A stretch of DNA of 64,000 nt from Sphingobacterium sp. N143. Its GTDB lineage: Bacteria > Bacteroidota > Bacteroidia > Sphingobacteriales > Sphingobacteriaceae. The stretch covers positions 1-64,000 of the forward strand of contig NZ_JACAIS010000004.1 of the NCBI RefSeq assembly GCF_030325625.1, read 5' to 3'. Positions within the stretch are counted from its first letter, which is position 1; every line of letters begins with the position of its first letter. The notes under the pieces are model-generated. The model was not told where the DNA came from and ran no database searches. It saw nothing but the letters and a program-made list of their open reading frames with translations. The position numbers and the translations under genes are program-made. Shown here piece by piece: positions 9,032 through 17,389 of the stretch.

Positions 9032-9478
9032 CTATTGATAGGTATTGATAGACTCGGATACTTTCCAGCTGTCGCCTTCATGTACCAAAGTAACCAAGTC
9101 GGTCTTGGTGAAGCCTTCGAATTTCAATATGACCTTGGCCACCATATAATCAGCGGACTCTTCAATAACCTGCGTGCTGACCAGACAATTTAGCTTCTCC
9201 CCTTTTTGTTTTTTCAAGGATTTGACGACCTCGTCACGACGATAGGTCTGCGCGTTGGATGACTGAACTTTTTGTGTAAAGTCTTTGGTAAACAATTGTT
9301 CTACCCCATCCGACTCACCTTCGGTAGTGACCGCAACGTAATAGTCAATAGCATAGTCTGCACTGGAAAGATCAATCTCAGGTTTTTCTGGTCTGGATAC
9401 TGGATTGTTTGCAGCCATAGCAAAAGTGGATACTGCGATTAAGGCTGCTGCTGTGAATGTTTTTACTAGAGTTTTCAT
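9032..9478 (-). CDS. Small exported protein, paralogue 2 of 3 (NTF2-like layout)
   Basis: 148 residues, colinear with 3774-4220: signal peptide to FAMAA, YVAVTTEGESDGVEQLF, KSLKKQKGEKLNC, then strands DYMVAKVILKF, TDLVTLVHEG and SWKVSESI. The N-terminal region diverges after the signal peptide (NNPVSRPEKP), while the core is strongly conserved. One conserved cysteine in the KGE-LNC motif is shared by all three copies. Likely periplasmic or secreted. It is monocistronic between its leader and its own hairpin terminator. Confidence 0.75.
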   Translation of the reverse strand: MKTLVKTFTAAALIAVSTFAMAANNPVSRPEKPEIDLSSADYAIDYYVAVTTEGESDGVEQLFTKDFTQKVQSSNAQTYRRDEVVKSLKKQKGEKLNCLVSTQVIEESADYMVAKVILKFEGFTKTDLVTLVHEGDSWKVSESINTYQ

Positions 9479-9690
9479 AATGTCTTTATTTTATTGTGTT
9501 AGTAGTTTCATCTAAATAATTTGCTCCTTATCAGTGATGAAGCTATCATGAGCATTTCTATCTATGCTCATGATGGTTGTTGTTATTTGTTGACTCAAAA
9601 CTACAGCACAATAGGCCCCAGGCCTATGGACTTTAGACCAACTGACAGAAAAACTCGGTGAATGGCGGAAAGATGCGGGTGAGTAAAAAA
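9479..9690 (-). promoter_or_regulatory. Conserved structured leader, copy 2
   Basis: Same order of elements as copy 1: AACTCGGTGAAT block, LytTR-like site (complement of 9637-9645, TCAGTTGGT), a 7 bp perfect hairpin (9611-9617 with 9621-9627), and an 11 bp perfect hairpin (9545-9555 with 9564-9574), then AAAGACATT before the ATG. The 7 bp hairpin has G-C pairs where copy 1 has wobble pairs. Confidence 0.65.
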
Positions 9691-9867
9691 CTTTATATTC
9701 CTTGCTCCAAAAGATCACGATGCAACAGAAAATCGAAAAAAATATTTTTTCAACAAAAACTTTATTTACTTTGCTGCAGATTTTATTTAAACAGATTAAG
9801 GCTTACTTAATCGAATCAAAAAAGACCATATATTTTTCATACTTGTTAATTAAATTAGAAAATTTTA
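9691..9867. other. AT-rich spacer upstream of the subtilase gene
   Basis: Very AT-rich divergent spacer between leader copy 2 and the subtilase lipoprotein start. A frame across it is biased to lysine, leucine and isoleucine by base composition and is not counted as a gene. It probably holds the subtilase promoter; I cannot fix the boxes. Confidence 0.35.
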
Positions 9868-11556
9868 ATGCTTCATTCATTCAAAATCTCCTTTTACTGC
9901 TTATTTCTTTGTTTTCTGTTTAACTCCTGTAAAAAGAATGAGGATGTTATCATTCCTGAGCCAGAGCCTATAAAAATTATCATAAAACCAGACATAGTTT
10001 ATTTACAACGCGACGTACAATTTGTAGGAGCTAGATTGACTGTTGAGCTCCAAAATCTTCCAGAAGGCGAATCAAATGAAATCAACTGGACAATCGAAAA
10101 CACTCGAATAGCAAGTTTAACACAAAATGCAATAACCAAAGAAGCTTCAGTATGGCCCGAAGCTGCCGGTGAAACATATGTCATAGCGACCCTTGCTAAT
10201 GGTAAGGCAACGGCAAAAACAAAGATAGTTGTCACTGATGCCAACGACTATAAATTTAGACTGATATTGAAAGATAAAGGGACATCTTCTCACTCAATTC
10301 ATAAGCCCGAAACTTTTTTATCTCAAAAAGCTATCCAACGACGATTAAAAAGAAATATTTCAATTGACGACTCCGATCTTCCTATTTCGGAGGATTATTT
10401 GACTCAAATCCAGCAGATAGGATGTAAAATTGCAGCTAAGAGTAAATGGCTCAATACTGTCACAGTACATTGCGAAGATTATTTCCTCATAGACAAATAT
10501 AATGTCCTGCCTTTTGTTAGATCTGTAGAAAAAGTATGGGAAGGTCCTAGAATGACATTGGCCGAAAAAGGTAAATATAAAGATATACCTCAAAAAGCAT
10601 CCAACCACTCTCCAAATAATCATTTAGACTATGGAGCTGCAATCTCAAATATTAGCGTAAATAATGGCCAAATACTTCATGAAAATGGCTTTAAAGGAGC
10701 GGGGATAGATATTGCTGTCATCGATGCAGGATTTTTGAATCTTAAAAATAATCCAGCTTTTAAAAACATGAATATCAAAGGTGCCAAATCTTTTGTATAT
10801 GAAAACGACGATCCATATGCTGTCGATCTGCACGGTATCTGGGTAACCTCTTGTATGGCTGCCAATCAACCGGGTACATATGTAGGTACGGCACCTGAAG
10901 CAAACTACTGGTTATTACGCTCTGAAGACCAATCGTCCGAGCATCATATTGAAGAAGACTACTGGGTAAGTGCAGCTGAGTTTGCTGACAGTGTGGGTGT
11001 GGATATCATTAATTCATCGCTTTACTATGGCCCCGAGAGTTTCTACAATCCTCCTTATCAATTTGAAGAAATGGATGGTAAAACCACATTTGCTACACGA
11101 GGAGCTAATATCGCTGCCAATAAAGGTATTATGATTGTCAATTGTGCGGGCAATGATAGAAACTGGGTCGGAAGCCCGGCCGACTCCCCACTTGTGCTAA
11201 CAGTAGGGTCGGTAAATGATAATCGCTTGGTTTCTTATTTTACCTCTTGGGGGCTGACTGTAGATGGCAGAATGAAACCGGATGTAATGGCTCTAGGGAG
11301 TAGCGCTCACGTAATCGGAGAATCTGGCACTAGTGAAACCCGAAGTGGAACTTCTTATTCAAGCCCCATAATTTGTGGTTTAGTCGCCTGTTTATGGCAG
11401 GCCTATCCTCAATTGAGTAATAAAGATTTATTGGACGTGATACGCAAGTCAGGAGATAGGATGAACAATCCTATTATACCATATGGATATGGCATTCCTG
11501 ATATGAAGAAAGCAATGGAAATAGCGGAAGACATTAAAATATTTAAAAAGTTTTAA
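9868..11556 (+). CDS. Subtilisin-like (S8) serine protease lipoprotein
   Basis: 562 residues. The lipoprotein signal has its lipid cysteine at about 21 (FLFNSCKK). Residues ~30-125 form an Ig-like/BIG2-type domain (INWTIENTRIASL, then ATLANGKATAKTKIVV). A propeptide-like region runs from ~130 to 235, followed by the catalytic domain with D286 (DIAVIDAG), H322 (DLHGIWVTS) and S496 (SGTSYSSP), plus the oxyanion asparagine in NCAGND. All three catalytic residues are present, so it should be active. It is probably displayed at the cell surface or in the periplasm. It is transcribed away from paralogue 2 and is followed by a weak terminator at 11670-11696. Confidence 0.88.
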   Translation: MLHSFKISFYCLFLCFLFNSCKKNEDVIIPEPEPIKIIIKPDIVYLQRDVQFVGARLTVELQNLPEGESNEINWTIENTRIASLTQNAITKEASVWPEAAGETYVIATLANGKATAKTKIVVTDANDYKFRLILKDKGTSSHSIHKPETFLSQKAIQRRLKRNISIDDSDLPISEDYLTQIQQIGCKIAAKSKWLNTVTVHCEDYFLIDKYNVLPFVRSVEKVWEGPRMTLAEKGKYKDIPQKASNHSPNNHLDYGAAISNISVNNGQILHENGFKGAGIDIAVIDAGFLNLKNNPAFKNMNIKGAKSFVYENDDPYAVDLHGIWVTSCMAANQPGTYVGTAPEANYWLLRSEDQSSEHHIEEDYWVSAAEFADSVGVDIINSSLYYGPESFYNPPYQFEEMDGKTTFATRGANIAANKGIMIVNCAGNDRNWVGSPADSPLVLTVGSVNDNRLVSYFTSWGLTVDGRMKPDVMALGSSAHVIGESGTSETRSGTSYSSPIICGLVACLWQAYPQLSNKDLLDVIRKSGDRMNNPIIPYGYGIPDMKKAMEIAEDIKIFKKF

Positions 11557-11581
11557 TAAAAAGTGTATTAGAATATATATC

Positions 11582-11705
11582 CATAAAACGATACGCTAGG
11601 TGCCCGAAACATGGCATGCGATGTCAATTGTATGAGGGACATGACCATACAAGCAAACACTAAGAGAAAGGGCCTGACTGACATTAGGCCCTTGTGACAT
11701 AAAAA
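11582..11705 (+). repeat. Partial copy (3' module only) of the dispersed non-coding element
   Basis: From about 11656 the sequence (ACACTAAGAGAAAGGGCCTGA and onward to TGACATAAAAAG) matches the 3' ends of the elements at 17.2 and 29.6 kb, including the hairpin GGGCCT/AGGCCC at 11670-11691. The 5' half does not match the other copies. It abuts the next GCCACATC-family hairpin. Confidence 0.5.
11670..11696 (+). terminator. Terminator after the subtilase gene
   Basis: Stem GGGCCT (11670-11675) with AGGCCC (11686-11691) followed by TTGTG; the U-tract is weak. Homologous hairpins with a better T-run occur at 17351-17376 and 29783-29808. Confidence 0.55.
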
Positions 11706-11725
11706 GCCACATCATCGGATGTAGC
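11706..11725 (-). terminator. Terminator of the GCCACATC hairpin family
   Basis: The minus-strand stem GCTACATC/GATGTGGC with loop CGAT is followed by TTTTTATG. It ends the transcript of the third exported paralogue. One T.G pair replaces a C-G pair of the family. Confidence 0.7.
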
Positions 11726-11760
11726 TCCACAACATGTATATATTTAATTGAGATGGCTTC

Positions 11761-12216
11761 CTATTGATAGGAATGAACTGACTTGAACACCTTCCAACTG
11801 CCATGCTCGTAGGCCAAAGTCACCAGGTCAGTCAGGCTGAAGTGGTCAAATTTCAGTACAATTTTTGCAATCATATAGTCTGCTGATTTTTCGACGATCT
11901 TGATATTTGTTTTACAGTTCAGCATTTCTCCCTTTTGTTTTTTCAAAGATTTAATCACTGCGTTACGTCCGTAGGTCATTACATTGGCCGCTTGAATCTT
12001 TTGGCTAAAATCTTGGGCAAACAGCTGCTCCACCCCTGCTGATTCACCCCCCGTCGTGACCGCAACATAGCGATCCAAGGCGAAGTCTGCTGTGGAAAGG
12101 TTAACGCTTACTTTCTCTGATTTCGGACCTGGTCCTTCAGCAGCCATAGCAAAAGTGGATACTGCGATTAAGGCTGCTGCAAAGAATATTTTACTAGAGT
12201 TTTTTATCGAAATCAT
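11761..12216 (-). CDS. Small exported protein, paralogue 3 of 3 (NTF2-like layout)
   Basis: 151 residues, colinear with the two other paralogues from the signal peptide on (AAALIAVSTFAMAA, ALDRYVAVTTGGESAGVEQLF, KSLKKQKGEMLNC). The first ten residues differ because the DNA that encodes codons 2-8 in paralogue 2 is read here in another frame. The start ATG at 12216 overlaps the stop of a 21-codon upstream frame (ATGA overlap), so translation is probably coupled. The change goes with a hairpin that lies downstream, not upstream, of the ancestral start region. Confidence 0.75.
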   Translation of the reverse strand: MISIKNSSKIFFAAALIAVSTFAMAAEGPGPKSEKVSVNLSTADFALDRYVAVTTGGESAGVEQLFAQDFSQKIQAANVMTYGRNAVIKSLKKQKGEMLNCKTNIKIVEKSADYMIAKIVLKFDHFSLTDLVTLAYEHGSWKVFKSVHSYQ

Positions 12217-12278
12217 TTGTTTTTATTTGGTGATAAAGCTACCATGAGTGCCATTTGAAAGCACTCATGGTGGTTCAT
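12213..12278 (-). CDS. Upstream ORF (21 aa) coupled to exported paralogue 3
   Basis: It starts at the ATG that, by alignment of the leaders (AATAAAATAAAGACATT before it), corresponds to the true start of paralogues 1 and 2. The frame runs through both arms of the hairpin 12241-12271 and ends with TGA overlapping the ATG at 12216. The peptide is probably not functional itself; it may couple or attenuate translation of the downstream gene. Confidence 0.4.
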   Translation of the reverse strand: MNHHECFQMALMVALSPNKNK

Positions 12279-12420
12279 AATGTCTTTATTTTATTAGTCG
12301 TATTTATTGTTATTTGTTGCCTCAAAACTATAACACAATAGGCTCCTGGCCTATGGGCTTTAGACCAACAATGAGGAAAATTCGGTGAATGATGGAAATG
12401 GGAAGATGAGTAATCAGGAT
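12217..12420 (-). promoter_or_regulatory. Conserved structured leader, copy 3 (rearranged)
   Basis: It shares the TTCGGTGAAT block, the GTTGGTC core (the LytTR-like match is weaker here), the small hairpin (12338-12343 with 12349-12354) and the 11 bp hairpin (12241-12251 with 12261-12271). The latter differs from copies 1 and 2 at paired positions, yet stays perfectly paired. Here the hairpin lies after the AAAGACATT/ATG segment, instead of before it. The rest of the gap to the GNAT gene (12421-12517) is AT-rich and holds no other recognisable feature. Confidence 0.6.
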
Positions 12421-12517
12421 TTGTTAGCAAACATATGCTTCAATTAATTTTACAAGTTAAAATATTGTTGATATATTGATCGATAATAAAGCATTATATC
12501 AACGCTACCCCTATATA

Positions 12518-12925
12518 ATGAACATAACAATTTCAGACACCCGAAATATCAATAGAGATGATATTTTAAAGCTATACAAGGCAAACAAATGGAGCGCTGC
12601 TGACAAGCCCGATGATCTGTATCAGGCATTGATGAATTCGCATACACTGCTTTCTGCCTGGAGTGGAGAATCATTGGTCGGTCTGGGGAATGCCATCTCG
12701 GATGGGTATCTTGTCGTCTACTATCCTCACCTACTGGTTCATCCTGATTTCCAAGGCCAGGGGATAGGTCAGCTCCTTCTAGAAAAAATGCAGCAGATCT
12801 ATGGTCACTTCCACATGCAGATGCTGACAGCAGACGGTAAAGCCGTAGATTTTTATAAAAAGAATGGCTTTGAGCGGGCTGGAAAAACTGAACCTATGTG
12901 GATCTATAAAGGAAATGAACATTAA
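12518..12925 (+). CDS. GNAT-family N-acetyltransferase
   Basis: 135 residues from the ATG at 12518. A longer frame from a TTG at 12476 is possible but unlikely, since the family begins with the beta strand NITISDTRNIN. Motif A for acetyl-CoA is clear: LVHPDFQGQGIGQLLLEKM (about residues 79-97), followed by LTADGKAVDFYKKNGFERAG, the usual motif B. Residues around 45-65 (LLSAWSGESLVGLGNA) form the central strands. It resembles small-molecule or amino-group acetyltransferases; the substrate is unknown. A bidirectional hairpin terminator follows immediately. Confidence 0.85.
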   Translation: MNITISDTRNINRDDILKLYKANKWSAADKPDDLYQALMNSHTLLSAWSGESLVGLGNAISDGYLVVYYPHLLVHPDFQGQGIGQLLLEKMQQIYGHFHMQMLTADGKAVDFYKKNGFERAGKTEPMWIYKGNEH

Positions 12926-12935
12926 ATCAAAAAAA

Positions 12936-12960
12936 GCCACATCTGATGATGTGGCTTTGT
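12936..12960. terminator. Bidirectional terminator of the GCCACATC family
   Basis: Perfect 8 bp stem GCCACATC/GATGTGGC (12936-12943 with 12948-12955), loop TGAT, with A7 before and TTTGT after. It separates the convergent GNAT and lipoprotein genes. Confidence 0.8.
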
Positions 12961-12997
12961 AACCTATATGGTCGTCTGATTTATTTATCTTTTATAA

Positions 12998-13948
12998 CTA
13001 CTCCTCATCCCAAGATGAAACATAAAAAGGTAACTCGACTCCCGCTTTCACTACTTTTCCCTCATCGAGGATATCCATTAGAATCAAACCTTTGTAATAA
13101 GGCTTATCATGTCGTTCGCCAACTGTTTTTTGGATATCGACCAACTTGCCTTTCGTCTGAAATTTCTTCCAGTTGCGATCAATAGGTCCATAGGATTCTG
13201 CAAGCATATTAGGCCCGGTGTATTCCCAGTAGGATACATTAGTCAATTGATTGCTTTCGTCAAATGCTATCTCCTGGCCTATCAGTTTGGATATGTCATG
13301 TTCTAGCTTCAGGCTGATGAACTGACCAGCATTGGAATAAACACTGTAGAAAAAATCGCTGTACTGATCAGGCCCCGCAGTAGTGTTCACTGATTTTTGG
13401 GAAGATGATGGGATGGAGAAAAAATTGAAAGCTGGGTTAACCGTCATCACATCAAATATCAATGCTGTACATGGCGTATATTGAATAGCATTCAGGTCTA
13501 CCTTACCCGTCAACATACGTTCACTAGCGGGTTCATCATTTTTGAAAACCTTGCCTGAGAAAGAAAAAGACAAATGGCCTCCAGCTTTGTCATAGTTAAA
13601 ATCTGAGACCTTAAATGATTGCTCAGCTTGAAGGTGTGGAGCAAAATATTGTCCCTCATCCGGCGAGTTTTGTTTTAGATACTGCACCTTGGCCAATGCT
13701 CCATTCTGAAGTAAGGTCAGCTTCAATTCTGCATAAGTACCATCCGCTTCTTTAATGGCCGTAATAAGATTGATCTGCCCACAATTGTCCAGATTGTAAT
13801 CATAATTCACTTTGCCCCTGACAGCATGATTATTATCTGAAAAAAGTATACTCATCGTTGCGCCTGAATCACTTTCCTCTGATTTTTTACAACCGGCTGT
13901 AAACAACAAGAAAAAAACAGCAAATAAAAGTAGATACCTATTCTTCAT
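12998..13948 (-). CDS. Hypothetical lipoprotein
   Basis: 316 residues from the ATG at 13948, chosen because MKNRYLLLFAVFFLLFTAGCKK is a complete lipoprotein signal with lipid cysteine about residue 20; an upstream ATG at 13972 would add eight residues before it. The mature part is beta-rich with two similar-length halves (a YDYNLDNCGQINLI segment and a YTPCTALIFDV segment) and no catalytic motif I recognise. Probably an outer-membrane lipoprotein of unknown role. Confidence 0.65.
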   Translation of the reverse strand: MKNRYLLLFAVFFLLFTAGCKKSEESDSGATMSILFSDNNHAVRGKVNYDYNLDNCGQINLITAIKEADGTYAELKLTLLQNGALAKVQYLKQNSPDEGQYFAPHLQAEQSFKVSDFNYDKAGGHLSFSFSGKVFKNDEPASERMLTGKVDLNAIQYTPCTALIFDVMTVNPAFNFFSIPSSSQKSVNTTAGPDQYSDFFYSVYSNAGQFISLKLEHDISKLIGQEIAFDESNQLTNVSYWEYTGPNMLAESYGPIDRNWKKFQTKGKLVDIQKTVGERHDKPYYKGLILMDILDEGKVVKAGVELPFYVSSWDEE

Positions 13949-14301
13949 ATCAATATAATTTTCATAAAACAATTAAAATATTTACACAAAACACATTAAT
14001 TAACGTAAAAATAGTAATAATTAACAAAGAACCAACATTAAACAAATATTAAATGTTAAACACGCTACATTTAACAATATTCAATATAAAAATATATTTA
14101 AAATTAAGTTTAGCTCACTTTCAGACTATTGAAAGTCATTAGGTATAGCTACTCTTGCCTTTAATACTGGAGAGAAGCTATCGATTTGCATTGCGCATGA
14201 GTTGCTGAAGGACAATTATTTTGCTAAATTGAACGCTGTAAATCTATACGCGCTTATCCGGTTCATCTTTGCGTTACTTATAAACCTTTATGTAACTAGT
14301 T
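13949..14301. other. Divergent AT-rich intergenic region
   Basis: About 350 bp separating the lipoprotein (minus) and amidohydrolase (plus). It contains several ATTAAC/GTTAA stretches (13980-14080) and presumably both promoters. I see no ORF, hairpin or repeat worth naming. Confidence 0.4.
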
Positions 14302-15750
14302 ATGGTACCTCACAATTCTAAAAACTTTCACCTGTTTTTATGTATATTCCTTATCGTTCTGCAAGGGTGTACCCATATGGCACAGGTGGTCAGCAACAAA
14401 GTATCGGAACAGAAGATCCAACAGCAAGCTCTGTATGCCATCAAGGATGTAAATATCATCCCAATGACAACAGGATCAGAAATCATCGAACAGGCAACAG
14501 TGGTGGTTCAAGATCATAAGATAACGGCAATCAATGGACCGATTCCAGAGGCTGCCCAGATCATAGACGGTAAAGGTAAATGGCTTATCCCTGGGCTTAT
14601 CGATATGCATGTCCATAACCCGACTGACCTTAATTTTGGTGCTAGCTATCCCACTAAAAGCCCTAATTTCTTAATGGATACACAGGATCTTATGCTACTA
14701 TATATAGCAAACGGTGTGACAACCGCATTTGAATTAAGTGGAAGGCCCGAACATATGGCCCAAAGAAATGAAATAGTTAAAACGGGACTTATTGCCCCAC
14801 GCATTGCCTTGGCGGCTTTAATTGATGGTGGAAATGGTTCGGGATTGGTGGCAAACACGCCCTCAGATGGGCGCCAGACTGTCCGCATCGCCAAGGCTCT
14901 AGGATATGAATTTATCAAGATCTACTCGAGTATCAATCTGGAGACTTTCTCCGCTATCGTTGATGAAGCCAACAAACAGGGGATGAAAGTGGTGGGACAT
15001 ATTCCGGATACCTTCAAAGGTAGGCTATCAGAGGCTTTTGTACCCCATTTTGATATGGTTGCCCATGCTGAAGAGTATGCCAAGCAAAGTCCTGATTTCA
15101 GCGATCGTGATGCAGCTCATTTCGCCAAGCTTGCGAAAGACAACAACACCTGGCTCACAGCGACACTGATCACAATGGTACGCATCGCGGAGCAGGCTCG
15201 TACACTGGATAGCCTTCGTGACCTACAGTATCTGTCCTATGTCCATCCGCTATTGCAAAGCAAATGGTTAACGGCCAATCAATATAACAGGGGCAGTTCT
15301 CCAGATCGCATCGCACATTTTGAAAAAATGGCTGAATTTCATATCCGTCTGGTAAAGGCATTCAAACGGGCTGGTGTTCCAATCGTCGCAGGTACAGACG
15401 CCGGAACGTCCGGCGTGGTCTGGGGCTACGCGCTACACGATGAACTGGAACTTTTAGTCAAAGCGGGACTAACACCGGCCGAAGCACTGGCAGCTGCTAC
15501 CCGCTTGCCTGCAAAATGGCTGCAGCTGGAGGATAAAGTGGGGACAATCCAACCGGGAAAATGGGCTGACATGGTTTTATTAGACGCCAATCCGCTGGAA
15601 AATATAAGGAATACCAAGAAGATCTCGGGAGTTTTTATAAATGGCCAATGGGTAGATAAATCCCAGCTGGCTGCCATGCTTTCCAAATTAGCCAAGAAAA
15701 ACATCGCAGGGAAGGACAAATATGATTGGAAAAAGCGAAGTGAACTTTGA
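14302..15750 (+). CDS. Amidohydrolase-family lipoprotein (imidazolonepropionase-like)
   Basis: 482 residues. The lipoprotein signal (FLIVLQGC) anchors it. The metal-dependent amidohydrolase core follows: HxH metal ligands in DMHVHNP (about residues 101-105), a lysine in FIKIYSS (about 210), a histidine in VVGHIPDTF, another in VAHAEEY, and the catalytic aspartate in AGTDAGTSG (about 368). The C-terminal composite strand (GTIQPGKWADMVLLDANPLENI) is typical for this family. It probably hydrolyses a cyclic amide or peptide-like substrate in the periplasm. The substrate is not predictable. Confidence 0.88.
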   Translation: MVPHNSKNFHLFLCIFLIVLQGCTHMAQVVSNKVSEQKIQQQALYAIKDVNIIPMTTGSEIIEQATVVVQDHKITAINGPIPEAAQIIDGKGKWLIPGLIDMHVHNPTDLNFGASYPTKSPNFLMDTQDLMLLYIANGVTTAFELSGRPEHMAQRNEIVKTGLIAPRIALAALIDGGNGSGLVANTPSDGRQTVRIAKALGYEFIKIYSSINLETFSAIVDEANKQGMKVVGHIPDTFKGRLSEAFVPHFDMVAHAEEYAKQSPDFSDRDAAHFAKLAKDNNTWLTATLITMVRIAEQARTLDSLRDLQYLSYVHPLLQSKWLTANQYNRGSSPDRIAHFEKMAEFHIRLVKAFKRAGVPIVAGTDAGTSGVVWGYALHDELELLVKAGLTPAEALAAATRLPAKWLQLEDKVGTIQPGKWADMVLLDANPLENIRNTKKISGVFINGQWVDKSQLAAMLSKLAKKNIAGKDKYDWKKRSEL

Positions 15751-15865
15751 TTCGGGCAATACAGATAAGCTTTGATAGTGCCGGAAAAAACTACCTGATT
15801 GAGAGATAAATTTTGAAATACGGGATATAACTAATAATTTAGTTATCAAAACTAAACTCTTAGTT

Positions 15866-17095
15866 ATGAAAATATATCTGATGCTTTTATTTACCGTGCT
15901 CAATCACTGGGCCAATGGTCAGATCAATACTCAGCAGTTGTTTGAGCTCAATGAACAGATTACCAAAAATCATCATGAAAATTACCAGATCGCGATACAG
16001 CAATTCAGCAAATTGCCATTGGACAGCATGGATAACCGAAGCAAGGCAGTTTTTTATCAGCTCCAATCTTCTTATCATTCATTGATCGGAAATTATGATA
16101 GCTCACGATTCTACTGGGATGAACAGTATGTCCCCTGGATCAAGGAACAGAAGATCGAGTGTGATACTGCCTTTTATAAACGGCATCATTTTGTTGATGC
16201 AAAGGACTTTATTCTAAAACGGGCCAAAAATGAAAAGGTGGTAATGATCAATGAAGCGCACAATATTCCGTATCACCGTGCATTTGTATCTCAGTTATTA
16301 AATGGTTTCCGCCAGATGGGTTTTAAATACCTGGCCATAGAGGATCTATCGGATCAAAATATTAATACGACTCGGAGCGTGACGGACACGATGGGCTATT
16401 ATAGCAGGGAACCTCTTTTTGCGGAAATGATCAGGGAAGCTCTTCGGCAGAACTTTACGCTGGTAAAATATGAAGCCTGGGGAACCAGCAGTAATCGGAT
16501 GCGGGATTCACTGCAGGCCGTCAATTTGGCCAAGCTGCTGAAAACTGATCCTCAAGCCAAACTACTCGTTTATGCCGGCTATGACCATATACATGAAGGC
16601 TCCCGGACCGATTGGAAAAAAATGGCCCAGTTCTTTAAAGACCTGACCAGTATTGACCCATTGACCATATCGCAGACCCGGCACATCGAACAGTATCATC
16701 CTGAATTTGAGACGGGCGAGTTTCGGGCGGTCAATCAGTTCGTTGCGTTCACTGAACCGCTCGTCGCCCTGACCGCTGATTCGATCTGGCATGATGACTT
16801 TGTGGATATCTCCCTGCTTTATCCGCGCTATCTAAAGTCTGGTCAGCGCCCGCCGTATTTATTGCTGGATGAACTGCGAAAAGCGATTCCATTACATCCC
16901 ACCCCTCAGGAAAAGGGCCTTTTCGTACAGGCTTATTATGCGGATGAAAAACAGGGGCACCGGATCCCAGCCGATCAGCTCTTCATCAAAAGAACAAAAG
17001 AATGGCTGTATCTAAAGCCTGGCACCTATGTTCTCGAGTTCAAAAACACGAGTGACCAAGTCGTAAAATCAGAAAAAATAACTGTCGGTCAATAG
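15866..17095 (+). CDS. Exported EreA/ChaN-like (Tiki-superfamily) protein
   Basis: 409 residues with a signal peptide (residues 1-19, HWANGQ). Residues ~105-275 show the EreA/ChaN/TraB layout: a first strand KVVMINEAHNIPYHRAFV with the E-x-H motif, FKYLAIEDL, and a late KLLVYAGYDHIHEG strand with paired histidines. This superfamily (haem-binding ChaN, erythromycin esterase, TraB/GumN) uses such Glu/His residues for metal binding or hydrolysis. The C-terminal ~60 residues form a small beta domain. Similar length to Bacteroidota erythromycin-esterase-like proteins, but esterase activity is not shown. It follows the amidohydrolase by 115 bp. Confidence 0.6.
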   Translation: MKIYLMLLFTVLNHWANGQINTQQLFELNEQITKNHHENYQIAIQQFSKLPLDSMDNRSKAVFYQLQSSYHSLIGNYDSSRFYWDEQYVPWIKEQKIECDTAFYKRHHFVDAKDFILKRAKNEKVVMINEAHNIPYHRAFVSQLLNGFRQMGFKYLAIEDLSDQNINTTRSVTDTMGYYSREPLFAEMIREALRQNFTLVKYEAWGTSSNRMRDSLQAVNLAKLLKTDPQAKLLVYAGYDHIHEGSRTDWKKMAQFFKDLTSIDPLTISQTRHIEQYHPEFETGEFRAVNQFVAFTEPLVALTADSIWHDDFVDISLLYPRYLKSGQRPPYLLLDELRKAIPLHPTPQEKGLFVQAYYADEKQGHRIPADQLFIKRTKEWLYLKPGTYVLEFKNTSDQVVKSEKITVGQ

Positions 17096-17169
17096 AAATA
17101 CAAAAAGTGTCATCGTAAGTCGTGTCTTTTACCACTACTTGCCTCTATAAAAAAGAAAAAAAGTAAAAC

Positions 17170-17389
17170 AATTTTAAAACGGGTATTGTTCTTATTACAC
17201 AAGAGCAGCTACAAGCTACCTTTCAATAGAAAGGAACAACATAAAAATTGGCGTAGTGCAGTAAAAATCCAATTGTCTTAAAAAACATTGGATGACGAAA
17301 CATACAATAGGAAACATACAAATTACTGTACAGAAAAGCGCTAAGAGAAAGGGTCTGATTTACATCAGGCCCTTTTGACGTAAAAGGCA
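17170..17389 (+). repeat. Dispersed non-coding element, copy A
   Basis: Alignable over its length with 29590-29820 and, for its core, with 26542-26640. Parts in order: GTTCTTATTA, CTACAAGC, a short AAAGG-type hairpin, ACAACATAAAAA, GGCGTAGTGCAGTAAAAATC, a hairpin of TCCAA-type arms, GGATGACGAAACA, GGAAACATA, ATTACTGTACAG, and a rho-independent terminator at 17351-17376. The order and terminator fit a small RNA gene or a transcribed 3' UTR element on the plus strand. No coding potential. Confidence 0.65.
17351..17376 (+). terminator. Terminator at the end of element copy A
   Basis: Stem GGGTCTGAT (17351-17359) with ATCAGGCCC (17364-17372), loop TTAC, then TTTT. One G.T pair, same as in copy C. 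Confidence 0.8.

Noticed and set aside
9702..9923. 73-codon plus-strand frame before the subtilase
   Set aside because: Residue bias follows from AT content, and it overlaps the subtilase lipoprotein signal.
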